Assembly: GCF_000151315.2 (NCBI RefSeq)
Contig: NW_011887303.1
Span: 618,719 to 682,718 of the forward strand
DNA from: Capsaspora owczarzaki ATCC 30864
Lineage: Eukaryota > Opisthokonta > Filasterea
Length of the DNA stretch: 64,000 nt
Direction: 5' to 3'
Both the position numbers and the translations under genes were made by a program. Position 1 is the first letter of the stretch; each line of letters begins with the position of its first letter. Under the pieces are notes generated by a model. It searched no databases and was not told where the DNA came from. It saw only the letters and a list, made by a program, of their open reading frames with translations. Positions 1 through 9,595 of the stretch are shown in pieces.

Positions 1-323
1 GCAAAGAGGGAGCAATGGAAGGCGAGATCTCGGTTGCTTTCTATTGCTCGTCGATCGAGGACCGGCCTTGGAATGAGGCGGGGCGGATGACTGGATGTCC
101 TTCTTGAAGTTGATTGGACCTGGATGTGAGCCTTGAGCTGCGGGGGTTGTAGGGGACGGTTGGTCTATGCAGCATGGATGGCAATGGTCGTCCTATGGTC
201 GTCCTATGGTCGTCTTCCCCATATCCCTCCGCTCTGACTGTGACTCTCGACACTTTGCTCATTCAATAGTTGCAACATTTCTCACTCATCTTTTGATTTT
301 CTGATCTTGTTGGCTTTTTTTAG
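1..323. other. Region upstream of the first visible SmG exon
   Basis: No exon could be recognised here. The first visible SmG exon starts at 324 and lacks about 15 N-terminal residues, so this stretch is probably the 3' part of an SmG intron whose first exon lies before the window. A direct repeat of TATGGTCGTCC occurs near 190-215. Confidence 0.4.
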
Positions 324-761
324 GTTTCTTGACCGACGTGTCATTCGTACGTTTTTTGTTTCACGCTCAAGGCTTTTTGAACATCGTTGCAAGCGCACAT
401 TACAAGTGCGAGTTAGAATGTTGCTGACTTACTGTGGAACGTTGGTTTGTATTTGGAATGCTTTGTTGTTTTTGTTTTGGTTTTGTGGGGGTGATGCAGT
501 CAAGCTGAACGGAAACCGTAAGGTCAGCGGCATTCTGCGTGGTTTCGACCCCTTCATGAACGTCGTCCTCGACGAGACCTTTGAGGAGGTGTCCGAGTCA
601 GAGCGTCACGAAATCGGCATGGTGGTGAGTGGCCTTGTTTGCTGTTGACACTTGCTTGTTGACTGCACATCATAAAACTCATCTCGTGTGTGTGTGTGTG
701 TCAACAGGCCATCCGAGGAAACAGTATCAACATGGTCGAAACCGTAGACCGGTCAGGCTGA
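324..761 (+). CDS. SNRPG: Small nuclear ribonucleoprotein G (SmG), N-terminus outside the window
   Basis: SmG is one subunit of the seven-membered Sm ring that binds the U-rich site of spliceosomal snRNAs in the nucleus. Visible exons are 324-346, 500-624 and 708-761; phases join cleanly (ATT C|TC AAG) to give KFLDRRVIL followed by KLNGNRKVSGILRGFDPFMN and, in the last exon, AIRGNSINMVETVDR. The Sm1 motif (GILRGFDPFMNVVLDE) and the Sm2 motif (IRGNSI) are both present. The protein ends TVDRSG, close to the human length at this end. The start codon and first residues were not found in 1-323. It is convergent with the small minus-strand exon at 999-1304. Confidence 0.9.
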
Positions 762-998
762 GGAAGGTTGTTGTGCTGCCACTTTTGCTTGTATGATGAA
801 TTCAAGTTTGAATTGCTGTGCGTTGTGTTGTGCTTCCTGCTTCCCCCCCCCCCATAAACATGTTAAGTCCTTTTGGGTGGTCTTTGATACTTGCTTCTGG
901 CAACGCTTGTCTGTTTGCACGGAACTGAGAGCGCTGCTTGAACAACAACCATAAATCATTTGTACTACCAACAAAAACAAATCTCTGTGAATCACCCA

Positions 999-1304
999 TC
1001 AAGCCCGCGATTTGCTCTTTTTCGATGACTTTGGCGTAGAAGCAGCAGGAGCAGACTGTTCCGTGTCCATCTCCATCACATCCGCGCTCTTGCTGCTGCT
1101 GCTGCTGTGCTTGGAAGGGGTCTTGGCTGTGCCATTGTCACTGCTGACGCTGTCGTCCGCAGACGCGCCTGAAACACGCTGCTGGTGACTTCGGATGCCT
1201 TGCTCGAGCACGCCCAGTTGGCTGGCGGTGGTTGCTGGCACGTTCAGTGCGTTCGCATGGCGCAGGAACGTTGCGAGCTGGCGACCAGCCTGCGACGCGG
1301 ATAT
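999..1304 (-). CDS. Unidentified C-terminal coding exon
   Basis: A minus-strand exon of 101 codons plus stop. It begins after a good acceptor (tttttgtag at 1305-1313, read on the minus strand), in phase 0 with I-S-A-S-Q-A-G-R-Q-L. The first half (RQLATFLRHANALNVPATTA) looks helical. The tail is rich in Ser, Asp and Lys, with a run of six Ser and a basic end (KSSKKSKSRA). I do not recognise the family. Upstream exons were not found between 1305 and 1886 and may fall in the assembly gap. The tail would suit a nuclear protein, but that is only a guess. Confidence 0.45.
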   Translation of the reverse strand: MSASQAGRQLATFLRHANALNVPATTASQLGVLEQGIRSHQQRVSGASADDSVSSDNGTAKTPSKHSSSSSKSADVMEMDTEQSAPAASTPKSSKKSKSRA

Positions 1305-1886
1305 CTACAAAAACAAAACCGAGCGCGCCATCACTCGTCAGTCACATGTGCTCTCTGCTACTACAATACGGGATGAGGAGTGTGAGTGAGGGGGTAGCGG
1401 AGGGGGGGGGCGTTGGATCATCGTCCTCATGGCACACACTCACACACATGGTGCACTCACTCTACCCCCCCCCCTTCAAGAGGCTCAGATCAGGTCATCC
1501 CCGCCGCTCACACACACACTTGTTGTTGGCTCTCCTTATCGACTATCAGCATAGGCGGGCAAGGCGGGCAGAGTTCACTCACAGGGGTCGAGTTCAAGAC
1601 TTCCATTCGAATTTGTGTGTGTGTGTGTATGAGAGATTCAGTGAGTCAATTGTCAAACGAGGAATATAACTGGACTGAATAGTAATAGTAGTAATAGTAA
1701 TAGTAATAGCAATCATGTCCATGAAGCGTCAGTAGAAACCGAGTAGCTGAGAACTCCCGCGCTCAACTTCCAAATCATCATCATCCTGGGCCCCCCCCCC
1801 TTCTCAAGTACGCTTCCCATGTCACATCATGATTGACTGCATGAATCCCTTTTGTGATGATGCACTTCAGTCTCTCTTCTTTCGTC
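1305..1886. other. Stretch without a recognised gene
   Basis: Between the small minus-strand exon and the assembly gap I see only low-complexity sequence: C-runs near 1467 and 1791, CA/TG microsatellites near 1436 and 1617, and a (TAG/TAA)n tract at 1677-1711. It is probably an intron of the minus-strand gene plus intergenic DNA. Confidence 0.4.
1677..1711. repeat. TAG/TAA trinucleotide microsatellite
   Basis: An imperfect array of about eleven AAT/AGT units, in non-coding DNA next to the assembly gap. Confidence 0.85.
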
Positions 1887-1986
1887 NNNNNNNNNNNNNN
1901 NNNNNNNNNNNNNNNNNNNNNNNNNNNNNNNNNNNNNNNNNNNNNNNNNNNNNNNNNNNNNNNNNNNNNNNNNNNNNNNNNNNNNN
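1887..1986. other. Assembly gap (100 N)
   Basis: Exactly 100 consecutive N, which is the usual placeholder for a scaffold gap of unknown size. It interrupts the N-terminal part of RMND1 and perhaps upstream exons of the minus-strand gene at 999-1304. Confidence 1.
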
Positions 1987-1988
1987 AG

Positions 1989-3327
1989 GGTCTCCAAGCC
2001 AAGACAGCGCAATCCTCAAGCAATAGCGCTGCGCCGAGCCTCCAAGACAACGATCGGGTAAACGGGTTGAATCGCTGTTCAACTTCCCCCCCCCCCACCC
2101 GAAATTATGAAATTATGGCTGAAGGTTATTCTGGATGTCAAGTTAACTGAGGACTTTTTGTATGTTTTGTTTGTACCTTTTGTTTGTTCAGGTTGTTGTT
2201 CCACTGCAGCCAAGAGCATGCGCGTATAGTACCGCAGACAGCTATGACTTTGACCGATTGCTTCCACTGTTGCACCGGGTCGAGTTTACGCTGGCTCCAT
2301 TTGCCGAGGAGGACGAAATCAGCAGCTCCGAAGTCATCCACATCTTCCTCAACAACGCGGCCGGAGAGCGCACCGGCGAGTGTTTCATCTTCCAAGTCGG
2401 CTCGTTCGTCACGTGGAATGCCACCGACAAGCAGATCGAGACAGTGCGGGGCATTCTCGAAGAGGTCGAAAACCAGCCATACGAGCGCAGCGTTGTGGAC
2501 GACGAGTATGAAGACATGCGGTTTGACGAGGACAGGTGAGTGCGCTTCTGCTTTCAGAGAGCACACAGGTGGTTTTGTGGTTGCGTTGCTTTGTGCGAAA
2601 GAATGGCAGCATTGGGCACTCAACCATATTTTCCCCCAATTTTATAACTGCAGTGATCGGACGCACGTAAAGAACGACCTCATCCTGTTCGACAAGACTG
2701 CCACACCGCACACACACAAGCTCGAAAAGTATTCAGTTTCGAATGGCATGGCCTTGGCAGTCAAGCTGTCCATGTGGGAGGACATGCTGTCCGCTCAGAG
2801 CGAGGACATTGCACGAGTGATTGAGGTTTGTCGGTGTTTGTTGTTCCTTTCACGGCAATGTCAGCAGGGTGCTGTCGTGGTTGTTGCTGGTGGGAGGGGG
2901 GTATTCTGCATCGAATTCTCACGCTTGTTTGGATGATTTGGCACTTTTGCTTTCTTTTTGTTTTTCGTTGTTTTTGTAGCAACTGCGCAGCGGCAAGGAC
3001 TTTAAGATGTCGGCGGATGCAGCGCTTCAAATCAACGGCGAGCTGCTCTACCTTCGGTATCGTGTCAATCTGATTGGCGACTTTTTGACCGTCCCGGTCT
3101 TTTACTGGAATCGCGAAGAGTTGGACACGTTGTACCGCTCGCTTGTTCGTGTGATGGATATCCCACACCGCATCACTGTGATTAATCGCCGATTGGATCA
3201 CGCCCTGGAAATTGCCGCGTTGTGTCGCAACCTGACGACCGAGGCCAAAGGCACCCGACTCGAGGTTATCATTATCGTGCTCATTGCCGTGGAGGTTGTA
3301 TTTGAGATGATTCATCTGGTCATCTGA
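1989..3327 (+). CDS. RMND1: RMND1/Rmd1 family protein (DUF155), N-terminus in gap
   Basis: RMND1 is a mitochondrial inner-membrane protein that supports mitochondrial translation in animals; fungal relatives are Rmd1 and Sif2. Visible exons are 1989-2057 (first codon after the gap), 2192-2535, 2654-2825 and 2980-3327, giving about 311 residues. DUF155 signatures run in order: RACAYSTADSYDF at the start of the domain, then KLEKYSVSNGMALAVKLS, and a C-terminal membrane segment RLEVIIIVLIAVEVVFEMIH, as in the family. A poly-Ser/Ala linker precedes the domain. The start codon and any targeting peptide are lost in the assembly gap, so the organelle location is inferred from the family only. Confidence 0.88.
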
Positions 3328-3421
3328 TGCTGACTTGTAGTGTTCAAAGCAGTAGTAGAACGAGTAAACATTTGTTGCCAAGACTTGTGCACAGAAAAGA
3401 AAAATGTTTGGTGTTTATGAA

Positions 3422-4364
3422 TTACTTTTTGGAGGAACCAAACCCTGAAAAGCCCATCATTCTGGCCAACTCTGGATCCATGCCAGAGTCCTCCTCTTCC
3501 TCAGGTTGTGATGGCGGTGCAGCAGCAGCAGCAGCAGCAGCAGCTTTTGGTTTCGATGCTGGCTTGCTGTCCTGTTTGTCGTCGTCCTGTCGTCCCTTCT
3601 TGTCCACGTGTGCTCCAACTTGGCCAGTTTTTGGTCCTGCCAGTGAGCGAGACATACAATAAGTTTCCAATGGCGATCGATGCAAGGCAGCTAAGCAACA
3701 ACAGCACCAAAAAAAAAAAAAACCCAAGTCGTACGAGAGTCGTCGTAGTCCTCGTTCTTGCGCTTGGCCAGTGCCGCCAACCTGGCCTTGACTTGATCAT
3801 TCGACGACCGTTCCACTTTCATACTCATACCCAGGTTGCGTTGGTCTGTAGAATGAGGGTTTCAGCATATGTGAGTCAAAAACACAAACATGTACGACCA
3901 CAACGACAACCAGAGCACCGTACGTTTGCGACCGTTGATGTGATCCATGTACGTCAACGAGTCCTTGAGCGTGCAATCGCATGTCTTGCAATAGTATCCG
4001 GCGCCCGTGATGGCGTCCTTGTCTGTCAGCACGACCGACTTGCCCAGCTTGCTCGTCAGGTCGATCTTGTACTCGCGCCCTTTCAGCAGCGCTTTCGGCT
4101 TGTCTGAATATCGCACAATTCAACATGAATCATTCCAATACATCACATCCATGTTGCATTGAGCCCTTCTCCCCTTTGATCACTCTCGCACCATTGAGCA
4201 AAACGATACTCACCATCGTCGCTGTCGTCGCTGTCCCAGCGCCGGTCTTCCTCGCTCTTCTGGCGGTCTTTCATGCGCTGCTCGTACTCTGCGCGATCCC
4301 ACGTCCGGCGGAAGGCCAGATCCAGATCGTTCACCTGCGACGGCGGCTTGTTGCTGCTGCTCAT
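3422..4364 (-). CDS. ZMAT2: ZMAT2 / Snu23 spliceosomal U4/U6.U5 tri-snRNP zinc-finger protein
   Basis: Snu23/ZMAT2 acts in the spliceosomal B complex. Exons (minus strand) are 4364-4214, 4103-3924, 3845-3735 and 3636-3422; phases are consistent and give 218 residues, near the human 199. The N-terminus has [13 protein letters not shown]. Next comes [16 protein letters not shown], then a U1-like C2H2 finger (YYCKTCDC followed by [16 protein letters not shown], with the second histidine pair split by intron 2), and the conserved C-terminus [13 protein letters not shown] run of nine Ala (GCT/GCA microsatellite, about 3519-3545) is inserted before the acidic C-terminal segment. It is divergent from VPS72, with 263 bases between start codons. 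Confidence 0.93.
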
Positions 4365-4627
4365 TGTGAAAAAGTCTGAGTCGAAAAAGTCTGAGTCAAA
4401 GTCTGAGCCCCTGTTTCTCAAACAAAAAAAGGTGGAGTGAAGAGATGTTTGTCTTGTTCTCGTTCCATTGCATTCGAATCACATTGCATCTCAATCACAT
4501 TGCATCTCAATGTTGCAGTGTTGGCTGGATTTTTCAATTGAGGTCAAAAAGGCTCAAGCTTTGAGCTTTCTGTACACTGTGCTCAAAACTGCCCACTCTC
4601 CATATTCACATTGATTCAAGTCAGGAG

Positions 4628-5937
4628 ATGAGCGACGACGAAGGGTCGACGAGCTCGGCTACATCATCGTCCTCGTCTTCGGCCTCAGAGTCGTCGTCTG
4701 GGCCGCCGTCGCCAATGCCCGAGCTGATGGTGACCAACCGCGCGCACCGAGCGAATCGCGGCAACCGCATGCAGAAGGTCATGACGGAGGAGCTCGAGGA
4801 GGGCGACATTTACAAGGAGCTCTACGGCGGCTTTGACGAGGTGGCCGACGACGAGCAGTACGAGACGGAGGAGTCGGACGACGACCAGGTCGACTCGGAC
4901 TTTGACGAGGCTGACGACGAGCCCAAGGATGGCGATCCAGACGCAGAGGCAGCCGCTGCAGATCGCGCTGCAGCAGACGAGGACGACGAGTTGCCGCGCG
5001 TGCGTTTTGTTTTTCTGAGACAACACTGTTTGGAGCTGTTTTTGAGCTTGGCTTAGTTTTTTATTGGGGGTGATGGTTGGAAGTACGACTCACATCTTGA
5101 TGTTTGCAATCGTGGAAAACAGAAGAAGCAGCGGTTGCTACCTGGCGACGAAAAGCCGAAAAAGAAAGGTACAGAAAGTGAAAACGCTCTCCGAAGCTCA
5201 GTACAACAGCAAACTGAGGTGGTTTTTTTTGTTGGGTTTGTTGGGCTCACCGTCGGTTTGATGGACAACATTTTGGACAGCCACCGCTGCTCCCAAGAAA
5301 GCACCGGCGCGGAGATCGGCAAACGACCAGCGCGCACGATTCGTCCAGCTTGGGGCTGGAGCTGCAGCCGTTGGACCGTCATCTTCCTCGGTCGGAGCAT
5401 CTCATGGAGACACTCCATCACCGTCCGTCGATGGCGAGGCCGAAGAAGGAGGACGCCGCAAGTCCAGGCGCAGTGTCGCCGTTGTCCAAGCACAAGAAGT
5501 CAATCGTCGATTGCAAGAGCGCGAAGAGATGCGAGTACGTTGATCTGGGTGTCAAACTCCTGCTCTTTTGCGTTACTTTTGCCAAGGCACGGCTAGAAGC
5601 GGCGGCGCGCGCTCACCCCCCCCCTTCGTTTGTTGTTGCCACCTTTTAGGTCAGCCGGTCGCTCTCACAAAAGCCAAAGGCGCCAGTCGTCGTCATGACG
5701 CAAGAAGAGCTGCTGGCAGAGGCGAAAATCACAGAGCAAGCCAACTTGGCGGATGTAGCCGCCTTCTTGAAGTTGGAAGAGGAGCGGAAAAAGCAAAAGC
5801 ACGCGCCAGTCGTGTTGACTGGCCAGCGCTACATTTATCACTCTCGTGCCATCCTAGATCCAGAGACGCAGCAACCACGGACCCAAAACTTTGTGACTTT
5901 TGTTGACGTACCTGATGTTGCTCATGCTTTTGGGTAG
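4628..5937 (+). CDS. VPS72: VPS72 / YL1 / Swc2, histone-variant H2A.Z binding subunit, lacking the YL1_C region
   Basis: YL1/Swc2 binds H2A.Z-H2B within the SWR1/SRCAP remodeller. Exons are 4628-4999, 5123-5168, 5281-5534 and 5650-5937, giving 319 residues. The N-terminal acidic H2A.Z-binding block is present (YKELYGGFDEVADDEQYE, then DDDQVDSDFDEADDEP), as are the middle block RKSRRS...RRLQEREEMR and the helix TQEELLAEAKITEQANL. The reading frame ends with NFVTFVDVPDVAHAFG, where relatives continue into the C-terminal YL1_C motif. I could not find that motif between the stop and the convergent METTL gene ending at 6039. A polyadenylation-like AATAAA lies at about 5963. Confidence 0.9.
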
Positions 5938-6038
5938 AACCTTTAACACAAAGCCGCCAAGCAATAAAAGTATCAAAACCTGCGTTCAAAACGCAAACAA
6001 AACGTTCTGTATTCCGAAACAAGCAATGATAGCATGAA

Positions 6039-7454
6039 TTAACTTGATGATGGTGCTGAAGTGTCCGGCTTGCGAAAGAGCGACTGGACAAATACACGCG
6101 GGACTTGGAGCTCTTCCTTGCGGTTGATTGTTTCCGTAAAGACATAAACGCTGCTCAACTGCTCAAAGCCGGCAGATTGGAAGAGTTCTTGCACGTGTTC
6201 TATCATAGACCAAGGTGTTGGTGTGAGATTCCAGGGTTGTTTTCACCTCTTCCCGAGAAGATTGCTTACCCAGAGTGAAAAAGAAGGCCTGGGTTCCGTC
6301 CTGCCGGACGTACAAGTTCTCATCGAGCTTGGAATTTCGCTGTTTGGCAAACCGAAGCATGGCCTCGTCATTAATGCCGTAGTCGCGGAAGAAGAGCGTC
6401 GCGCCTGGTTTCAAAGCCTGAAAAACAGCGAGGGGGTCGGTCGCATGTTGGTTTTTTCTCACAAAACCCAGACTATGAGACAATTGCAGCGTCCCTTACG
6501 TTGAAAATGTTGGAAACAGCGGCCGGCATCTTGGACTGCACCATGGCCGAGAGCACAAACAGACATGTGCAGAGATCCACCTTGTTAGCAGGAACCGTGT
6601 CCGAGATTGGCGTGTTGATCACATCACACACGAATGCGTGACACCGACTTGCATTTGCCTTGTACAATTCGTTTTGCTAATCAAGTGTGTGTGTGTGTGT
6701 GCGCGCAGCCAAAACAAAGTGAGCCATTTCGTGCAGTTGGAGTGAATGAGGCAAAACATCAAATGCCTCACCGTGATCAAATCGACAGCCTTCTTTGCGA
6801 AATCGCACGCATAGACCTCAATCGTAGGATTTGCCTGCAACAACGGGAAGAATGCGTTTCCGACACCGCATCCAATCTCGAGCAACGTATGCACAGGCTC
6901 CTAATGTTTTGGTTTTGGGGGAAACGGTGAGAAGCTGAGACAAATTTTGGCCAAACAAGCGTATTGCTTCGCTCCAAGCCTGGTCATCATTGCCTCATTG
7001 GAACACTCGTTGGAACACTCGAGCAACGAGTGCAATGCCCATCCCGAAGGCGACTTGGAGGCGGCATGTTGATGACACTGACGCGTGCGTGCACACATGC
7101 GGTTCACATGTGTTTCATACTCCGGCTCACCTGCTCGACAAGGGGCGGAAATTCGCGGTACAGCCAATGTCTGTCCTTGAAGAAGAACGTCTTGTTTGCG
7201 TGGTAGAACTTGTCCCAGAACATGCGCGCGTGCGTGTCGAAGCGCGACTTGTGGTACTCCGAGACGGTCATCTTGGTCGCAGCGACCATCGCCGCTTCGG
7301 CCTCAGACAGCTGCCGCGCCTCCACCGACTGCGTGCGTGCGACAACAAGCGGCTGGATTTCGCCTTCCTGTGGCTGAGTGCTACTGCTGCTGCTGCTGCA
7401 GTTACTGGTGGTGCTGGTGGTGGTGTTGGTGGTCGTTGATTCAGCTGGTTCCAT
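6039..7454 (-). CDS. METTL6: METTL2/6/8-family tRNA 3-methylcytidine methyltransferase
   Basis: This SAM-dependent class I methyltransferase family makes m3C in the tRNA anticodon loop. Exons (minus) are 7454-7131, 6900-6772, 6658-6500, 6417-6270 and 6187-6039, giving 302 residues with matching phases. Signatures: [18 protein letters not shown] before the fold; SAM motif [17 protein letters not shown]; motif II region [21 protein letters not shown]; the family mark [14 protein letters not shown]; and [13 protein letters not shown]. The C-terminus [13 protein letters not shown] is typical. A Ser/Thr-rich N-terminus of about 50 residues is lineage-specific. The exact paralogue (METTL2, 6 or 8) cannot be settled by eye. 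It is convergent with VPS72. Confidence 0.9.
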
Positions 7455-9324
7455 TCAGAGCGTGACTGTACTTGGATCTCAGAGCTGCTGTCAAACTAAG
7501 AAGCTTGCGAATGACTCGAAATGTGCATTCAGTACAATGTCAGCATGGTCAGTGAGGTGTCGGCAGCAACAAAACGAAAAACAAAAAAGCAAAGGTCGCT
7601 CACTCAACGGTCAATGCAAAAAGTCAAAGCTTCAAAGTGCTCCGAGAGCCCCGATTGTTTTGCACGTTCTCTATAAAGATCATATAGAACAAGAATTTGA
7701 AGAGAACCAGAGGACAAGGTGGTCTCAACTCTTGATCCGGTTGAACAAGTCTTTGCCAGTGGTGATGCGATGCTGATGTCAGTCTCCTTTTGTTCCTTCT
7801 GTTTACTTGTACGAGTTCTTCGTTGTGTCACACTACAATTCTCACTTTGGCGTTCGACGCAATGCATGTTCGGTGCGAGGCACGCGACCATTTCGGCCTG
7901 TCAACATGGCTGCCTTTGTATTTCCCTTGTCTTTTTCCTTCGTCCTTTGATTGTGTCGTTCGCTCGTTTCCACCTTACGCTCTTGCAGCCAGCCTTGCGA
8001 TCTGGTCTGCAGCGGCATTGCAGGGGCGTGAATAGAGATGAAGCAGCCCAAATTACCAAAAAAAAAAAAAACAGAAAAAAAAAAGGACCAATCGTCAAAG
8101 TGAGGTTCCGCCTTTTGCCGCTGTTTGCTTTACGACTTCTTCTTCTTGCTGTTTCCCCTCTCTCGATTCTGTCCTTCTCTGCACACGTATGAATACGATT
8201 GAAAGTCATCACGAATCACAAAGTCATCGAAACAACCCAACAGATCAAAATGACAAACAAAATGACCAAAGAATTCGATCGAACAACATGGCTGGTTTGT
8301 TGTTTGATATTCTTTGAATGTCGTTTTTCGTTGATCGATTGGACGGTCACTTTGTTGCCCTCTCTCTTCTTGTTCTTCACTTTGGAGCATTCGTGCAATC
8401 CCATCATCCCACTTCTGAAGCAGCATGCCATTGCGAGTGGGGGAGACAAATCGCAGCTTGGACAGTGTGTTTGTTTGTGGTTTGGCAATAAGTTCCGTTA
8501 TTTTGGTGTTATCTCTCGCGTGCCACCAAAAAAAAACCCGCTCATCCCAATCTCCTCACTTCAGCCCTGACGCTATGGGCAAGGTGACTGGGTTTGGCTC
8601 GAAGTGAGCGCGTGGTGGCACAGTGATGTTGGGAAGAAGAAGAAGAAGAAGAAGAGGCACGAACCAGCGTGTGAATGAGAATTTGGGAGGGGTGGGGGCG
8701 TGACACTCTGGTATGAATCACCTATCCGTTTGTCGGACGATTCTGTCGCTGAGCACACGACCGGGGGGGAGGGTTGAGGGACAGACACAGACACTATACT
8801 CGCGGGCTGAGGGGGGGGGGTTGTGGTGGCTGCTGGAGCTGGAGCGCGGACGGTGGTCAGCGAGCACCGAAAAACAATACTCAAGGGTGGCACTGCGGTT
8901 CCAGGGATGAACCCGTTGTTTTGTTGCCTCCCACGCCACGCGAGTCACGCTGCTGGTCGTGTTCACACAACCACACTCGAGCGGCTCGTGTCGAGACGGC
9001 CTGCATCGATGTGTGCCTTTAGTGGCTGTGTTGTGCTATGCGTGTGTGTGTGCGTCATTCAGCGACAGGCGACGGAAAGGATTCCGTTCCGTTTTTGCGG
9101 TTTTTTTTTTTGTTTTGTTTTTTTGTTTTTTGGTGCATTTTTTTGCAATTTGGCATCAAAACAAACGCTTATTCATTCATTATTTTTTTTATCATTATTG
9201 TATTGTCTTGTGTTGTTGAATCACGCGCCGTTCGTTGTGCGGGGTGTCTGTCGTACCACGCAACAATGCAAAACTCACTCTGGATGTGCTTCTTGTCGAA
9301 CAGGCTAGCCGACAAAAATAAAAA
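7455..9324. other. 1.87 kb without a recognised gene
   Basis: All frames here are short, and none gave a recognisable protein or a convincing chain of spliced exons. Visible features are an A-run at 8058-8087, a (GAA)n purine tract at 8636-8656, G-runs near 8765 and 8812, and a T-rich stretch at 9098-9200 just upstream of the LRR gene. The minus strand around 8195-8147 could encode a basic tail (GNSKKKKS) after an acceptor-like site, but no partner exon was found. A non-coding RNA cannot be excluded. Confidence 0.4.
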
Positions 9325-9563
9325 ATGAAGCTTGTCAATTTGAGCGCGATGCTTGTCCTTGCGGTCATTTTGGCTGCCTCTGCTCGCTCCACCGTCGCCG
9401 CGGATGCCTGCGATGTCTGCGTGTGCGATGGCACTACGATCGACTTTTGCGACACTGACGTCGCAGCCATTCCTGACAACATCCCTGCCACAACGACCAT
9501 CCTGTAAAGCCAAACCGCCCGTCTGTTTTTCACATTTCCCCACACTTGTTCAAACACTCATCA

Positions 9564-9595
<32 letters not shown>

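Noticed and set aside
7455-9324. Several open frames of 60-160 codons between METTL and the LRR gene
   Set aside because: Composition is intergenic (Phe/Leu/Ser from T-rich tracts), frames overlap on both strands, and no spliced chain or family motif could be built.
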